Assembly: GCF_001295925.1 (NCBI RefSeq)
Contig: NZ_LJHQ01000002.1
Span: forward strand, 1-64,000
DNA from: Allobosea sp. AAP35
GTDB lineage: Bacteria > Pseudomonadota > Alphaproteobacteria > Rhizobiales > Beijerinckiaceae
Length of the DNA: 64,000 bases
Direction of reading: 5' to 3'
This document shows, one piece after another, positions 1 to 8,862 of this stretch (position 1 is the first letter of the stretch; every line of letters begins with the position of its first letter). The translations under genes were made by a program, and so were the position numbers. The notes below the pieces were generated by a model. The model was not told the origin of the DNA. It saw only the letters and a program-made list of their open reading frames with translations, and made no database searches.

Positions 1-28
1 AGGCCCCGCCCCTGACAGGGCGGGGCCT
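1..28. terminator. GC-rich hairpin, probable terminator of a gene left of the window
   Basis: An 11-bp perfect inverted repeat (AGGCCCCGCCC / GGGCGGGGCCT) encloses a 6-nt loop. No T-run follows on either side, so a role as an intrinsic terminator is inferred from stem strength and from its place between a gene off the left edge and the leftward gene ending at 163. Confidence 0.45.
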
Positions 29-162
29 CGCCAATATGCGGCGACGGGCGGAGCGATGCGGCGCGCAGCTCTCGGTCGTTTCGGGCCGGGAGGGGACGCG
101 CGTGACGCTCGACCTTCCAGACCGCTTTGCCGATATCGAGGCGTCCGGCGGTTAAGCGTCCG

Positions 163-492
163 TCAGCGGCGCCCGACGCGGTTAACCGGGCCGCCGCGAT
201 TGGCGGGCGTTCCGGGGCGGACACCGACGCCACGGGCGCCGACGCCGACCCCGCGATACGGCGTCGCCACCGCAGCCCGGGCGGCCGGTGCCCCGACCAC
301 GGGCGCGCCGACCACGACCGGTGCCGGACGAACCACAACCGGTGCCGGGCGAACCACGCAGCCCTTCGGCACGCCGACCGTCTTGCAATAGACCACCGCC
401 TGCGCCGGCGCGGCGGCCAGCGTCAGACTCGCCAGCGCGGAAAGCGCGGCGAGGGCGAGGCCGTTGCGCGTGAACACTGGAATGCGAACCAT
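163..492 (-). CDS. small exported Val/Pro/Ala-rich protein of unknown function
   Basis: This is a 109-residue protein with a clear Sec signal peptide (hydrophobic core, cleavage expected after AQA near residue 31). The mature part opens with a two-cysteine stretch (YCKTVGVPKGCV) that could form a disulfide. A low-complexity tail follows, built from VVRPAP / VVVGAP repeats and Gly/Arg-rich sequence. The start at 492 is preferred over upstream in-frame starts because AGGGAG lies about 10 nt before it and the signal peptide begins there. It is divergent from the MscS gene. Similar short exported proteins occur in Hyphomicrobiales, but I know of no function; a periplasmic or surface location is inferred. 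Confidence 0.7.
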   Translation of the reverse strand: MVRIPVFTRNGLALAALSALASLTLAAAPAQAVVYCKTVGVPKGCVVRPAPVVVRPAPVVVGAPVVGAPAARAAVATPYRGVGVGARGVGVRPGTPANRGGPVNRVGRR

Positions 493-690
493 CGTCTGAT
501 GCTCCCTTGCAATGCGCGTCTTCGGCCCGGCCGGACGGCCACGCCTTAGCGACGTCTCCTCAATCTGAGGCTCTCCGCCCGCCGCTGGTATCCCATGAAG
601 ATGGGGTGGCGGGAGCCTGCCCCCAGTGGCGTGATAGGTCGGGCTGACGCATCGGAACCGGGACATGCGGCCGGCCAGAGGGAGGAGTCC

Positions 691-2583
691 ATGCCGGGCG
701 AATCAGCGCCGCCTGCCGTCGGCGCGGCGGCGGAGAGCGTCAACAGCGGCATCGCGCCCTTCGATGCGGTGCGACGCCTCGTCGAGACCATCGATCGCGA
801 GCTCGTCACAGCGTTGACGATCCTCCCTGGCCTGCCGGGCGAACTGGTGGCCGTGGCCGAGCGCGGCTGGCCTGAGGCGGCGGCGACGCTGCCGCGCACG
901 CTCGGTGTCTGCCTTGTCGTGGCGCTGGTCTTCGTCGCGGCGCGCACCGCCCTCTCGCCCGCCCGGCATCGGGTCGGGACGATGCGCAGCGCGCTCGCCG
1001 GGATGGCAGGTCTTGCCGGCCTCGAACTCCTGGCGCTGCTGGCGGGAGCGCTAGCCGGACGCGTGCTGCTCGTGCGGGGGCTCGGCATCCTGCCGGGCGC
1101 CGAGGCGCTGCCGCGCGACATGGTGATAGCGCTGGTGCGCTGGCTGATGGGGCTGACGCTGCTGTTCATCCTTTTCCAGCCCACGATGAAGCGCTTCCGA
1201 CTGGCGCGGGTCGATGATGATGGCGCGCGCAAGGCAGTGCGCCGCTTCGCGATCCTGCTGGCGATTGCACATCTGCACGCGGTCCTGCTCGCCTCTGCGC
1301 AGCGGGTGGGCCTGAGCGGCGAGGCCGCCAAGCTGATCTCCAGCCTCGTTGCCGCCGCGCTGACGGCGGGCGTGGTTCAGGTATTTGTGTCGCTTGGCCG
1401 CCACGGCATTGGCGCGGGGGCGAGGTTGTTGGCGATCGGGCTCAGCCTGCTCGCCCTCATCTTCTGGCTCTGGGGCTGGGTGAGCGGCGCGTTCGCGCTC
1501 TATCGTGGCGCCGTCGGGACGATCGTGGTGATGCTGATGGCGCTCGCGCTCGACCGGGCGGTGGCCGTCAGCATCCGCGATTCGCGCCAGCCGGCCGAGA
1601 TGCGGCAACTCTTCGTGCTGCGCGTGGTCATCGACAGCCTCGCGGCGGTGATGATCCTACGGATCGGCTTCGAATTCTGGCTGGTCGGGGCCTTCGGCTG
1701 GCTCCCGGCCGATGGCGGGCAGATGCTCGGCTATCGGCTGAACTTCGCCTCGCTCGTGTTCGTGATGGGGGCCGCCTGCGCTGCGCTCGTGCATGTCTGG
1801 ACCGAGGCGGCGCTCACGCCGACCGAGGCCGCCGGTACGGCGCAGGAGCGGGATGCGCGCCTCGCCCGGCTCTCGACGGTGCTGCCGATCCTGCGCGCCA
1901 CCACGATCACGCTGATCTGCGTGGTGTTCTCGCTGGTCGGACTCTCGGCTCTCGGCGTCGACATCACGCCGCTGATGGCCGGTGCCGGCATCGTCGGCCT
2001 GGCGATCAGCTTCGGCTCGCAGGCTCTGGTCAAGGATATTGTCTCGGGCGTATTCCACATCGTCGACGACGTCTTCCGGATCGGCGAGTCGGTCGAGGTC
2101 GGTGAACGGCGCGGCCTGGTCGAGCAGATCAACCTGCGCAGCATCCGTCTGCGCGAGGACGATGGCCGGCTTCACACCATTCCGCTCGGCGAGCTCGGGG
2201 CGGTCACCAATCACAGCCGCAAGCTGGTGCGCCTGAGCGTCACAGTCGCGCTCGACCGCGCGCCGGACCGCGACGACATCATATTGTTCACGCGCCAGGC
2301 GGCCGACGCCTTGCGCAGCGAGCCACCGATACGACAGGCGATCGTCGGCGACATCGCGGCCAAGCTCAACGAGCCCACCGAGGGGGAGAGCGCCTCGCTG
2401 GTGTTGTCCTTCAGCATCGGTGCCGCGAGCGCCGAGCGCGGCCGGGCGCTGATCCAGCGGCTGGTCGAGGAGGCGATCGACGAACTCGCCATTCCCGGCA
2501 TCTGCCGCAGCGTGGCCGTCACCACGGACACCCTGTCCAGTGCCGTGCCCGTGGTGGACGCCCTGCCCCGGGCCGCCGCGTGA
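691..2583 (+). CDS. large mechanosensitive channel of the MscS family
   Basis: This 630-residue inner-membrane protein probably opens under membrane tension to release solutes during osmotic downshock. About ten hydrophobic segments fill residues 60-460. The last is the MscS pore helix with its small-residue pattern (GVDITPLMAGAGIVGLAISF, from about residue 422). The beta domain follows (DIVSGVFHIVDDVFRIGESV, then a loop ending in TNHSRK), and an alpha/beta C-terminal domain closes the protein. It is far longer than the 286-residue E. coli MscS, so it belongs with the large multi-TM members. The start at 691 has a strong GGAGGAG 3 nt upstream; an ATG at 595 lacks such a site. Confidence 0.9.
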   Translation: MPGESAPPAVGAAAESVNSGIAPFDAVRRLVETIDRELVTALTILPGLPGELVAVAERGWPEAAATLPRTLGVCLVVALVFVAARTALSPARHRVGTMRSALAGMAGLAGLELLALLAGALAGRVLLVRGLGILPGAEALPRDMVIALVRWLMGLTLLFILFQPTMKRFRLARVDDDGARKAVRRFAILLAIAHLHAVLLASAQRVGLSGEAAKLISSLVAAALTAGVVQVFVSLGRHGIGAGARLLAIGLSLLALIFWLWGWVSGAFALYRGAVGTIVVMLMALALDRAVAVSIRDSRQPAEMRQLFVLRVVIDSLAAVMILRIGFEFWLVGAFGWLPADGGQMLGYRLNFASLVFVMGAACAALVHVWTEAALTPTEAAGTAQERDARLARLSTVLPILRATTITLICVVFSLVGLSALGVDITPLMAGAGIVGLAISFGSQALVKDIVSGVFHIVDDVFRIGESVEVGERRGLVEQINLRSIRLREDDGRLHTIPLGELGAVTNHSRKLVRLSVTVALDRAPDRDDIILFTRQAADALRSEPPIRQAIVGDIAAKLNEPTEGESASLVLSFSIGAASAERGRALIQRLVEEAIDELAIPGICRSVAVTTDTLSSAVPVVDALPRAAA

Positions 2584-2691
2584 GCGCTCCCCATGAACAT
2601 GGCATGGGCGGGAGACGCGCATCGCGCCATGGTCCGCGGACTCGCCGGTCACCCGACCGCGGGGCAATTTCCATTCGAAAAGGATCGACCC

Positions 2692-2919
2692 ATGAAGACA
2701 ACGCTGCTGCTCGCCTGCGCGCTCCTGCTCGCGGGCGCCTCCCTCGCCTCAGCACAGTCGGGACCGACGCGCGCCGAACAGATGGCCTGCCGCTCGGACG
2801 CGCAGAAGCACTGCGCTTCCTTCATCGGCCAGCCGCAGCCGATGAATGGCTGCCTCCGCACGAACAAGGCCAAGCTCTCGGCAGAATGCCGCAAGGTGGT
2901 CGAGGCGCGCGGCGGCTGA
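2692..2919 (+). CDS. small secreted cysteine-rich repeat protein
   Basis: The 75-residue product has a signal peptide ending near ASAQ (residue 22). One Cys-rich repeat follows, with spacing MACRSDAQKHC, then a CLRTNK segment and SAECRKVV. The four cysteines and the leucine/asparagine pattern resemble a single unit of the GLG1-type cysteine-rich repeat (PF00839), found in small periplasmic proteins of Hyphomicrobiales. An AAAGGA sits about 8 nt before the ATG, which decides this start over longer in-frame ones. Function is unknown. It lies between the MscS gene and the lipoprotein fragment on the same strand. Confidence 0.75.
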   Translation: MKTTLLLACALLLAGASLASAQSGPTRAEQMACRSDAQKHCASFIGQPQPMNGCLRTNKAKLSAECRKVVEARGG

Positions 2920-2967
2920 GCGGCCGCAAGCCTCGCCGCCGCTGAACAATCCGGGAGAGGTCGTCTG

Positions 2968-3411
2968 ATGCGTTGTCCAATCGGCTGCAGGGCGCTGCTG
3001 GCAGCGGGGCTCGTCGCCCCGACGGCGGGAGGCTGTGCGGGCCCCAGTCGCGGGCTGCTGGTGCCCGTGGCGGAGCCGGTGGTCGGCACGCAGAGCCGTA
3101 CGCTCCTGGCGGTGACAACCCGTGGGCCGACTGCCGAGCCGCCTGGATATCTCTTCTCCGGCGAGCGCGGCGACGCAACCCGCTACGCCAGCCTGACGCT
3201 GTCGCTGCCGCCGGGCCGTCAGCCCGGCTCGGTGCCGACCGACGCCGAGAGGCCCGATCCCACCAAGCACATCGCGCTGGTCTCGGCGCGCGAACTCGAC
3301 GCCGCGGGGTTCTCGGCCGCCACCCGGGCGGCCAGCCAGGCCAAGCGCCGGGCGCTCGGCCGCTCCGTGACGCTGCTGGGCGACGCCCTCATCCCCGGTC
3401 CACCCCTGTGA
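2968..3411 (+). CDS. truncated DUF900-type alpha/beta-hydrolase lipoprotein (N-terminal fragment only)
   Basis: The 147-residue product resembles the N-terminal leader of DUF900 hydrolases. It has a signal-like start with Cys near residue 23, then RTLLAVTTRGP, GYLFSGERGD, YASLTLSLPPGR and a KHIALVSARELD segment. In full-length homologues, which run well past 300 residues, this leads directly into the VHGYN nucleophile-elbow region. Here the frame ends after KRRALGRSVTLLGDALIPGP with no hydrolase core, and no core is visible in other frames downstream. GGGAGAGG precedes the ATG, so it may still be expressed. Its TGA overlaps a possible GTG of the RND adaptor. I read it as a decayed gene. Confidence 0.6.
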   Translation: MRCPIGCRALLAAGLVAPTAGGCAGPSRGLLVPVAEPVVGTQSRTLLAVTTRGPTAEPPGYLFSGERGDATRYASLTLSLPPGRQPGSVPTDAERPDPTKHIALVSARELDAAGFSAATRAASQAKRRALGRSVTLLGDALIPGPPL

Positions 3412-3419
3412 GGATTCCG

Positions 3420-4577
3420 GTGACCAACCTCTCCATCTCCTCCCGACCGACGGCCTGGCTTTTGCTGCTCGGCCTCGCCGTCATGCTGGCCGGCTGCAAC
3501 GAGAAGCCAGCCTCATCCACCCCGCCTACAGCCGAGGTCCGCGTGGCGCCGCCGGTATCTCGGCCGGTGACGCGCTATCTCGAGCTGACCGGCCAGACCG
3601 CTGCGGCGAAGCGGGTCGATCTCGTGGCGCGGGTCTCGGGCACGCTGACCGAGATCCGCTACAGCGAAGGCAAGGCCGCCAAGCAGGGCGACGTGCTCTT
3701 CGTGATCGAGCCCGACAATTACCGGCTGAACCTTCAGCTCGCCGAGGCCGCCGAAGCGCAGCAGAAGGCCCTGCTGGTCCAGGCCGAGGCCGATCTCGCC
3801 CGCCAGAAGCAGCTCGCCCAGCGACAGGCCGCCTCGGAGGCTGCGCTCGACAGCGCCCAGAGCCGGCGCGATTCGACAGCCGCCGCCCGCGAGCAGGCCG
3901 CCGCTCAGGTGGCGCAGGCAAAACTCAACCTGGCCTATACCGAGGTGAAGGCGCCGTTCGACGGCATCGTTTCCGCCCATCTTGTCGATCAGGGGGCGCT
4001 GGTCGGCGTTGGTGGGCCGACGCTGCTGGCCTCGATCGTCCAGAGCGATCCGATCAAGGTGCGTTTTTCGGTCGATGAGCAGACCGTGCTGCGGATCCGC
4101 GAGGCGATGCGCCAGCGCGGGTTGACTCTGGCCGGGCTCGGAGCATTTCCCGTCGAAATCGGCCTCGATACAGACGAAGGCTACCCGCATGTCGGTCAAC
4201 TCGACTATGTCGCCCCCGAGCTCGACATGGCCAGCGGTACGCTTTCAGTGCGGGCGGCCGTGCCCAATCCGCAAGGCGTCTTGCTGCCGGGGCTATTCGT
4301 GCGGGTCAGGCTGCCGCTGCAACGCGATGTGCCTTCGCTGCTGGTGCCGGAGGCGGCGCTCGGCGCCGGCCAGACCGGGCGCTATGTGCTCGTCGTCGAC
4401 GCGCAGGACCGCGTCGAGCAGCGTGCGGTCGAGATCGGCGAGGCGAGCGAGGGCGGGCTGCGGGTCATCCGCGCTGGCCTCGCCGCCGGCGACCGCGTCG
4501 TCGTCGGCATGATGCAGAACGCGATTCCCGGCAGCCGGGTGCAACCGGTCGCTGACGTCGGAAAGGCCGCCCGCTGA
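3420..4577 (+). CDS. RND efflux system periplasmic adaptor (membrane fusion lipoprotein)
   Basis: This 385-residue MexE/AcrA-type adaptor links the inner-membrane RND pump to an outer-membrane channel. A lipoprotein signal ends in LAGC with the acylated Cys at residue 26. Then come a split biotinyl-lipoyl domain (LVARVSGTLTEIRY ... VKAPFDGIVSAHL) around a coiled-coil hairpin rich in Ala/Gln/Glu (about residues 105-170), a beta-barrel segment and a membrane-proximal domain. The GTG at 3420 has GAGG 6-7 nt upstream. Another GTG at 3408 overlaps the previous stop and is the alternative. The stop overlaps the ATG of the pump gene by one base, so the two are translationally coupled. Confidence 0.9.
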   Translation: MTNLSISSRPTAWLLLLGLAVMLAGCNEKPASSTPPTAEVRVAPPVSRPVTRYLELTGQTAAAKRVDLVARVSGTLTEIRYSEGKAAKQGDVLFVIEPDNYRLNLQLAEAAEAQQKALLVQAEADLARQKQLAQRQAASEAALDSAQSRRDSTAAAREQAAAQVAQAKLNLAYTEVKAPFDGIVSAHLVDQGALVGVGGPTLLASIVQSDPIKVRFSVDEQTVLRIREAMRQRGLTLAGLGAFPVEIGLDTDEGYPHVGQLDYVAPELDMASGTLSVRAAVPNPQGVLLPGLFVRVRLPLQRDVPSLLVPEAALGAGQTGRYVLVVDAQDRVEQRAVEIGEASEGGLRVIRAGLAAGDRVVVGMMQNAIPGSRVQPVADVGKAAR

Positions 4578-7500
4578 TGGCCAAGTTCTTCATCGAGCGG
4601 CCGATTCTGGCCAATGTCATTGCGGTCTTGACCGTCATCCTCGGGCTGGTGGCGCTGCTGCGTCTGCCGGTCGCGCAATACCCCAATGTCGTGCCGTCGA
4701 CGGTGCAGGTCACGGCGCGCTATCCCGGCGCAAGCGCGGCGGCGATCGCGCGCGAGGTCGCGCTGCCGATCGAGCAGAAGGTCAACGGCGTCGAGAACAT
4801 GATCTACATGTCCTCGAACAGCACCAGCGACGGCCTCTACACGCTGACTGTGACCTTCCGGATCGGCACTGACGCGGACAAGGCGCAGATCCTCGTGCAG
4901 AACCGCGTCGGAACGGCGCTGCCGCAGCTTCCCTCCGTGGTCCAGACACAAGGGGTTCAGACCAACAAGCGCTCGACCGCGATCCTCCAGATCGTCGCGC
5001 TGACCTCGGACCGGGCGGGGCATGACAGCCTGTTCCTGTCGAATTTCGCGACGCTGAACCTGCTCGACGAGATCGCGCGGCTGCCGGGCGTCGGCGCCGT
5101 CAACGTCTTCGGAGCGGGACAATACGCGATGCGGATCTGGCTCGATCCGCAGAAGATGCAGCTGCGCGGGCTGTTGCCGGCCGACGTCGTCAACGCGGTC
5201 AACCAGCAGAACCGCGCCGTCGCCTCCGGCCAACTCGGCATGGCGCCCACCGCCGGCGACCAGGCGTTCCAGACGACCCTGCTGACACTCGGCCGGCTCG
5301 ACGAGGTCGAGGCCTTCGAGGCGATCATCGTGCGGGCCGACGGCAACCGCATCACCCGCCTGCGCGACGTCGCCCGCGTCGAACTCGGCGCCCAGGCCTA
5401 TGGCCAGGATTTCCGGCTGAACGGCCAGCCCTCGGCCGGGCTCGCCATCTTCCAGCTGCCGGAGGCGAATGCGCTCGAGGTGGCGAAGCTCGTGCAGGCG
5501 CGAATGACAGCCCTGTCGGCGCGTTTTCCCGAGGGCATGGGCTGGAGCGTGCCCTTCGACACGACACGCTTCGTCGAGGCCTCGCTGAGCGCGGTCTACA
5601 AGACGCTTGTCGAGGCTACCGTGCTTGTGCTGCTGGTGATCCTGATCTTCCTGCAGGACTGGCGCGCGACGCTGGTGCCGGCCACCACCGTGCCCGTGAC
5701 GATCATCGGCACCTTCGCAGCTATGGCGGCGCTCGGTTTCACCGTCAACATCTCGACGCTGCTGGCCGTGGTCCTCGCCATCGGCATCGTCGTCGACGAT
5801 GCCATCGTCGTGGTCGAGGGCGCGGCCCATCACATGGAGCGCGGCCTGAGCCCGCACGACGCGACCGTGCGGGCGATGGAGGAGCTGATCGGCCCGATCA
5901 TGGGCATCACGCTGGTGCTGATGGCGGTGTTCCTGCCGGCTGCCTTCTTGCCAGGGCTGAGCGGCGAGATCTACCAGCAATTCGCGCTGGTGATCGCCGC
6001 CACCGCACTGATCAGCGCCGTCAACGCGGTGACGCTGAAGCCGGCTCAATGCGCGCTCTGGCTGCGGGCGCCGAAACCGGTCGCGCAGCGCGCCTGGATC
6101 TACCGGATGTTCGAGCGCGGCTACGGCGCCTGCGAGCGGGCCTATGTCGGGCTGGTGCGGCGGCTGGTGGCGCGCAGCGCGGCGGTCTTCACGGTGACGC
6201 TGCTGCTCGTGGGGGCGTCGGTCTATGCGCTCAGCCGCATCCCGACCTCCTTCCTGCCGGTCGAGGACCAGGGCTACATGCTGGTCTCGGTGCAGTTGCC
6301 GGACGGGGCCTCGCTGGCGCGCACGACGGCCGCGCTCGACGAGGTCACGAAACGTGCGCGCGCCGTGCCTGGCGTGGACAAGGTCATCACCATCGCCGGC
6401 CTCTCGGCGCTCAACGACAATGCCAGCCTCGCCAATGCCGGCGTTGCCTATGTGATGCTGACCGACTGGAAGCTGCGCAAGAAGGGCGAGGACCTGCTCG
6501 GACTCTATGGTGCGCTCAACCGGGCGATGGCCGATCTCGACGACGGCGCGGCGCTGGTGCTGCCTCCGCCGCCGATCCAGGGCATCGGCAACGCCTCGGG
6601 CTTCACCATGAAGGTCGAGCTGCGTGACGGCAGCTTCGATTACGCCAAGCTCCAGCGCCTTGCCGACGCCATCGCCGAGCGGGCCCGGGCACAGAACAGC
6701 TTCCAGGCGGCGCGCAACACCTTCAGCGCCCAGGCGCCGCAGGTCGAACTCGCGATCGACCGCACCAAAGCCGAGGCGTTGGGAATCTCCTTCGGCGCCG
6801 CCACCGACGCGCTTGGTGCTTATATCGGCTCGGCCTATGTCGGCCAGTTCAGCAAGGGAGGCCGTGTCTTCCAGGTCTTCGTCCAGGCCCAAGCCGAGGC
6901 GCGGATGGAAGCGGAGGGATTGCGGACGCTGAACCTGCGGGCCAAGAACGGCGAAATGGTGCCGCTCGGCGCCATCGCCGACATCCGCCCCAGCATCGGT
7001 CCGTCGCTCATCAGCTTCCACAACCTCTATCCGGCAGCGGCTCTGATCGGCGCGCCCAATCGCGACGTCAGTTCGGGGGAGGGCCTCGACATCCTCGCCG
7101 AGATCGCCCGCCAGACGCTGCCGCCCGGCACGGGCTATGAATGGGCGGCGCTGTCCTATCAGGAGAAGGAACTGGCCGGGCAGGTCTTCCTCGTCTACGG
7201 CTTGAGCCTTCTGCTGGTGTACCTGGTGCTGGCCGGACAATACGAGAGCTGGATCGCGCCGCTCGGCATCATCCTTTCCGTGCCGCTGGCGCTGCTCGGT
7301 ACGGCGGGCGCGATGCTGGCGCTCGGGCTCTCCAGCAATCTCTACACGCAGATCGGGCTCGTGCTGCTGATCGCGCTTTCGGCCAAGAACGCGATCCTGA
7401 TCGTGGGCTTCGCCCGCGACCTCCACCTCAAGCAGAGGCTGCCGCTGGCGGAGGCGGCGGTCGAGGCGGCCCGGCTGCGGCTGCGGCCGATCTTGATGAC

Positions 7501-7717
7501 CTCGCTCACCTTCATCCTCGGGCTGGTGCCGCTCGTGCTGGCGAGCGGCGCCGGCGCCAACGCCCAGAAATCGATTGGCTTCGCCACGCTGACCGGCATG
7601 ATCGGCTCGACCCTGCTGACCGTCGCGGTGGTGCCTTCGGTCTTCATCGTGCTGCAGCGTCTGGAGAGCCGGTGGCGAAGCGGCGAGGTTGCGCCTGTCT
7701 CGCGGGAATCCGCGTAA
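4577..7717 (+). CDS. RND multidrug efflux pump, HAE1 family inner-membrane transporter
   Basis: At 1046 residues this matches AcrB/MexF in size. It opens with the family signature MAKFFIERPILANVIAV. The two TM4 proton-relay aspartates fall at residues 407/408 (GIVVDDAIVVVEG), the same positions as in AcrB. The TM10 lysine is in LSAKNAILIV near residue 937. Two large periplasmic loops flank the duplicated six-TM halves. Substrates, likely lipophilic drugs or solvents, cannot be read from sequence. Adaptor and pump form an operon; no outer-membrane TolC-type gene or regulator lies beside them, so the channel must be encoded elsewhere. Confidence 0.95.
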   Translation: MAKFFIERPILANVIAVLTVILGLVALLRLPVAQYPNVVPSTVQVTARYPGASAAAIAREVALPIEQKVNGVENMIYMSSNSTSDGLYTLTVTFRIGTDADKAQILVQNRVGTALPQLPSVVQTQGVQTNKRSTAILQIVALTSDRAGHDSLFLSNFATLNLLDEIARLPGVGAVNVFGAGQYAMRIWLDPQKMQLRGLLPADVVNAVNQQNRAVASGQLGMAPTAGDQAFQTTLLTLGRLDEVEAFEAIIVRADGNRITRLRDVARVELGAQAYGQDFRLNGQPSAGLAIFQLPEANALEVAKLVQARMTALSARFPEGMGWSVPFDTTRFVEASLSAVYKTLVEATVLVLLVILIFLQDWRATLVPATTVPVTIIGTFAAMAALGFTVNISTLLAVVLAIGIVVDDAIVVVEGAAHHMERGLSPHDATVRAMEELIGPIMGITLVLMAVFLPAAFLPGLSGEIYQQFALVIAATALISAVNAVTLKPAQCALWLRAPKPVAQRAWIYRMFERGYGACERAYVGLVRRLVARSAAVFTVTLLLVGASVYALSRIPTSFLPVEDQGYMLVSVQLPDGASLARTTAALDEVTKRARAVPGVDKVITIAGLSALNDNASLANAGVAYVMLTDWKLRKKGEDLLGLYGALNRAMADLDDGAALVLPPPPIQGIGNASGFTMKVELRDGSFDYAKLQRLADAIAERARAQNSFQAARNTFSAQAPQVELAIDRTKAEALGISFGAATDALGAYIGSAYVGQFSKGGRVFQVFVQAQAEARMEAEGLRTLNLRAKNGEMVPLGAIADIRPSIGPSLISFHNLYPAAALIGAPNRDVSSGEGLDILAEIARQTLPPGTGYEWAALSYQEKELAGQVFLVYGLSLLLVYLVLAGQYESWIAPLGIILSVPLALLGTAGAMLALGLSSNLYTQIGLVLLIALSAKNAILIVGFARDLHLKQRLPLAEAAVEAARLRLRPILMTSLTFILGLVPLVLASGAGANAQKSIGFATLTGMIGSTLLTVAVVPSVFIVLQRLESRWRSGEVAPVSRESA

Positions 7718-7759
7718 TTGGTTAGAGAGACGTCAGGGCGCGTGGTTTGAGGGGGATTC

Positions 7760-7984
7760 ATGCCAAACGGACCGGGCCTTATTGGAGCGACGCTATTGCG
7801 TCTCGTACATCACTACGGCGACGCCGAGGAGCTGTTCGCGGCCGTCCGCAAAGAGCATCCCGGTGCCGGCAAAAAAGACATCGTACTTGCCGCACTATCG
7901 GTGATGATCGATCAATCTCAGACCGACGAGGTCGCGTCGAAGCGGCTTCACAAGATGGCCATGGAGCGGCGCGGTCACAGCTGA
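7760..7984 (+). CDS. small hypothetical protein
   Basis: The 74-residue, mainly helical product reads MPNGPGLIGATLLRLVHHYG and continues with FAAVRKEHPGAGKKDIVLAA. I do not recognise a family. A strong GAGGGGG lies about 6 nt before the ATG, which is the main evidence that it is real. A second small frame begins two bases after its stop and carries a comparable helix-HPG-helix pattern. Base composition is visibly less GC-rich than in the RND genes, suggesting accessory DNA. No signal peptide or membrane segment is present. Confidence 0.55.
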   Translation: MPNGPGLIGATLLRLVHHYGDAEELFAAVRKEHPGAGKKDIVLAALSVMIDQSQTDEVASKRLHKMAMERRGHS

Positions 7985-7985
7985 C

Positions 7986-8213
7986 GTGCAGCGGTTGCCA
8001 CCCGACCCAGCGCAACTTTCGTCCATCGCGTGCTGGCCTCCGCGCTCGCCCACCCTGAATCGCTCGGAAGAGATCCGACAAGTGGCCGATACCTTCCTCG
8101 CGGCGCATCCCGGCATGGCGGTCTCCGGGATCCTCGAGACGCTGCCCATGAATGCTCGGAGCTACATCGACCGCTTCGCTGAGGGTATGCGCAGGGCTGG
8201 AATTCCCGAATAG
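7986..8213 (+). CDS. small hypothetical protein, possible partner of the preceding ORF
   Basis: The 75-residue product starts at a GTG two bases after the previous stop. The N-terminal 25 residues look non-structured. The rest (SEEIRQVADTFLAAHPGMAV, then ILETLPMNARSYIDRFAEGM) is a plausible helical domain ending in RRAGIPE. A shorter form could begin further inside, but I see no good in-frame ATG with a ribosome site. The HPG motif sits in a similar context to that in the ORF before it. No function can be assigned. Confidence 0.4.
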   Translation: MQRLPPDPAQLSSIACWPPRSPTLNRSEEIRQVADTFLAAHPGMAVSGILETLPMNARSYIDRFAEGMRRAGIPE

Positions 8214-8862
8214 CTATGGGGCCGAACCGGATAACCCTCAGCCAACCAGGCGAGACTTACCTGGAAGCGCTGGCCAGCCTTGTGATGGCAATTCTCCAAG
8301 GCCTATCGGCCCTGGCAAGAGACGTGTTTCGACGAGACAAATTTGAGGCGCGGCACATGTGCCATGTCTGCGTGGCCACAAGACCATGATTCCAGACATC
8401 CGGTTGATCGATGACGAATGTCAGGTTTCGGCTATCTCCCAAATGTCAGGAAGTGGCGCGCAGCCGGATCCAGAAAGCCGCCTCGTGGCGACCTTCTGAA
8501 TGACCGCACACGAGCAGGGACGTGCCGCTCGTCACTTATGGGTCGACGGCCTCGGGTGGTCCGATCGGTTTGTTCCGTGGCACGTCGTGACATGGCGCAG
8601 GATGATTGTCTCGATGATCCTGACGAGGCGCTGGGACTGCTTGGCCGGCTTGAACAGGAAGATCTCCTGAGCTCGCGACATGCGGTTTCCGCCGTCCATG
8701 TCATAAGCACTGAAGCGTTCGAAGCGCGAGGGCGAGAGCCCGAACCCGGCGCAGCGCAGCGTTAACCTTACCAAAGGATTACGATTGAGCGCGGGCCCGC
8801 AGGCGGGCACGACCCTACGGCAGGGCGATCCACCGTCCAGCCGTAAGGAGCAGCCGATCGTC
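8214..8862. other. gene-poor accessory stretch
   Basis: This roughly 570-650 bp stretch has lower GC than its flanks. The only candidate I see is a 57-codon frame at 8216-8389 on the plus strand, starting MGPNRITLSQPGETYLEALA and ending in a Cys-His-Val-Cys segment. It has no convincing ribosome site and I do not call it a gene. The other frames here look like chance. The stretch also includes AAAGGA followed by a TTG at 8785, an alternative start of the acyltransferase. Confidence 0.4.

Noticed and set aside
1657-2667. Minus-strand frame of 336 codons opposite the MscS gene
   Set aside because: It has no family features, and the opposite strand carries a clear channel protein with a strong ribosome site.
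4382-7426. Very long minus-strand open frame opposite the RND pump gene
   Set aside because: It is a high-GC antisense shadow: composition is Arg/His/Asp-rich with no domain, while the plus strand encodes a textbook RND pump.
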